Source: Rhabdornis inornatus (lineage: Eukaryota; Chordata; Aves; Passeriformes; Rhabdornithidae). From it: a DNA stretch of 64,000 bases. The stretch lies in assembly GCA_013397075.1 (NCBI GenBank), contig VWZS01003954.1, forward strand, positions 248,001-312,000, written 5' to 3'. Positions 62,101-64,000 of the stretch are shown here, piece after piece. The notes under the pieces are model-generated. The model did no database searches. It was not told the DNA's origin and was given only the letters and a program-made list of their open reading frames with translations. The translations under genes were made by a program, and so were the position numbers. Within the stretch, counting starts at the first letter, position 1, and each line of letters starts with the position of its first letter.

Positions 62101-64000
62101 GGACCACATTCATAGGGTTAACATACATAGTTTAGTTTCCTTACATATCCTTTCTGTGTGTATACAACCTCCTTCCAAAGTCATTTTTCTGAGGTGGATT
62201 ATTTGAAGGACGTTACATGTCCACTGCATGTGCATGTTCCATGTCATCAAATAATGAACATCCTGTGAGCAGTTTTTTGGAGGGCCAAAATCCCCATTGG
62301 CACAGTTGCATAGAGCCATTAGTGTTGCACCAGCAGGACAGCTGACCCCAGCCCTTGTTTAGTGATTTGACAGGGCACCTCACCATGAGGACATTTTATT
62401 GTTTCCAGGGACATGAATTTGCAACAGACAGTTATTTCAGTGGCAAAAGGTTGAAAATTGTTTGGCTTTGAAAGAGCTATCATGTAATGTTAAACTAGTA
62501 TCTCGCCTTAATGTGAAACCTTGATGCAGTGTATGTTATGATCTGTTAATCTGGGGAAAAATGTAAACCAAAAGATAATAAACATAAACAGTGATTAAAC
62601 CACAAACATTCCTCAGAGTAAATGATAATATAATTAAACTTTAACTTCACAATGCAGATTCTTTTAGTACATAATCGAAATTGTGTAAGATGCTTTGGCA
62701 ATATGTTTGACATTAACTGAAAGCAAATAATTTTAGGAACCAGGATCTGATCTTTCTCTTATTGACATCATTTGCTCAGCTTCCACAGCTGTGTCTGTAC
62801 TACAGGTTCTTCGTGGTGTGCTTCACAGACCCACTCCTGAGCAGTCCCTCCCTGTGTCCTGGCACTATGCTGGAAGGACATGGGCCTGCACACCATTTGC
62901 CTCTCCAAAGCTGAGATCCTTTCAAATGAAACCCAAGCATGCATGGAACAAAAGGATCTGCAGGGTCATGGGCTGCAGAAGACAGGGACATGGAGCACCA
63001 GAGGGCTGCCCAGCAGACCTTCCCACAGCTGGTGTCCCCTCCTGGGGGCATGAGTGGCCATACCGAGTTCAACCAGAGGCCCATGTAGGCTACTTGTCTG
63101 CTGAAAGTGTATGCTTGGGAAGAGTATAAAAGAAGGGCAAACATACGGTGTTGCTCTCTCAGACATCCTCCTATGTGTCTGCAGCCCGGTCTCAAATTTA
63201 ATGAGACTGGATGACAGTTTGAAGCTTCCTTCACCTTTCTCCCTGATCAAAGCTTTCTAGACATTTTAGTCAAAGGAAATACTTTTATAGTCCGCACTTC
63301 ATACACTCACATTGTCAGCTCTGGGGCACTACCATTGCAGCAGCTGTGGTCCCACACCATTCTCATAGCAACAGAGATCAGGCAGAAGCCTCCTCCCAGG
63401 GGTGCTGCTGCACACCTGAGACCCAGCTAGGGAGACATCTCTGATTTGTCTTCCTTGCCCTAGCCCCAGCTGATGGCCTGAGCCCTTATGGAGTACATGG
63501 CCAGTCTCTTAGAACCCAACAAAGGCACTCCTGGCAGAACTGCACCTGCTGTGACTACTCTACAGGTAGGCTTGTGCTTGGCTCTGTATTTAAGAGTAAA
63601 ATAGAGCAGAATACACATTGATGACAGACAGAGAAAACGGGAGAGAGAATCCCAGAATCCCTCAGTGAAGAACTCTAGGGACTGACTGCCTTGACCACAT
63701 CAACTAAGAACCATCAGCAGCCATGGCCAGCACTAACTAAACAACACCCGTTCCGTAGTACTGCATGACTGCATAAACAAAAATAATAAAAAAATTTAGA
63801 AATTCACATAAATATATAAATGAAAAAAATAATGTCTCATAGCTCTTTGCTGTGCTCTGAAGTGAGGCTCTTCGGGAAAACTGGGAATTTGGGATTTACT
63901 GGGGGTTGCGGGGTTGCAGGGTTGCCAAGCTGTGTTTCCCAGAGCTTTTGACAATAGCCTCTGGAGACCTGGCTGGTCACATGCTAATAGCTCCTCTTCA
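59161..64000. other. Non-coding DNA to the right end
   Basis: No exon or assignable repeat. A CATA-type microsatellite lies at 60520-60570. The stretch at 62.8-63.6 kb is somewhat GC-richer and gives overlapping ORFs up to 144 residues on both strands, none recognisable. The last 120 bases contain GGGTTGCGGGGTTGCAGGGT, a short G-rich reiteration. Confidence 0.5.
60520..60570 (+). repeat. CATA/TACA microsatellite
   Basis: Reiterated ACATA/CATAC tetranucleotide-type units passing into ATATATA. A simple repeat. Confidence 0.85.

Noticed and set aside
62800..63234. 144-residue minus-strand ORF overlapped by a 112-residue plus-strand ORF
   Set aside because: Both strands are open over the same GC-richer DNA, neither translation is recognisable, and no splice context supports them.

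Overview
The window looks like a largely non-coding stretch of a bird chromosome. The main evidence is the set of CR1 LINE fragments, each ending in the typical avian 3' sequence (imperfect ATTCTATGAT-type repeats, GGTTGGAAGG-type reverse complements). It is supported by a TGTCCTAGTTTTGGCTG-type ERVL LTR and a second, promoter-bearing LTR of a kind I associate with songbirds. 'Bird' is well supported. 'Passerine' is only an impression from the second LTR. There are no bacterial-style genes, operons, CRISPR arrays or phage genes. No ORF in the window can be defended as a protein-coding gene.

Layout. Positions 1-4550 are AT-rich and hold at best one non-coding exon candidate (2017-2130, minus strand). 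A strong CpG island occupies about 4560-5970. Within it, a consensus splice donor at 5522/5523 on the minus strand suggests a 5' non-coding first exon. The attached transcript would run left, out of the window. Its gene cannot be named from this sequence. From about 6 kb to 64 kb there is no exon I can support: the stretch is either intergenic upstream DNA or a very large intron. An AT-rich, repeat-free block at about 10.56-12.7 kb is a candidate conserved non-coding element.

Repeats break up the remainder. CR1 fragments lie at 8396-8469 (+), 13415-13637 (-), 18431-18562 (-), 30153-30830 (-), 48845-49117 (+) and 55366-55653 (+). The 30 kb copy still shows decayed reverse-transcriptase coding sequence, with the YxDD region deleted. 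Ancient MIR-like SINE pieces lie at about 22385-22450, 22665-22785, 39443-39530 and 51330-51445. A solo ERVL LTR occupies 54185-54779 with a near-perfect 5-bp target duplication. A second LTR lies at about 34635-35169. Several simple repeats and short inverted repeats are also listed.

No new biological system stands out. The observations most worth checking are the orientation and identity of the CpG-island promoter, the structured hairpin at 25768-25817, the GC-rich block ending in a poly(A)-like tail at 58.3-59.16 kb, and the retained MIR-like segments in an otherwise gene-free region.
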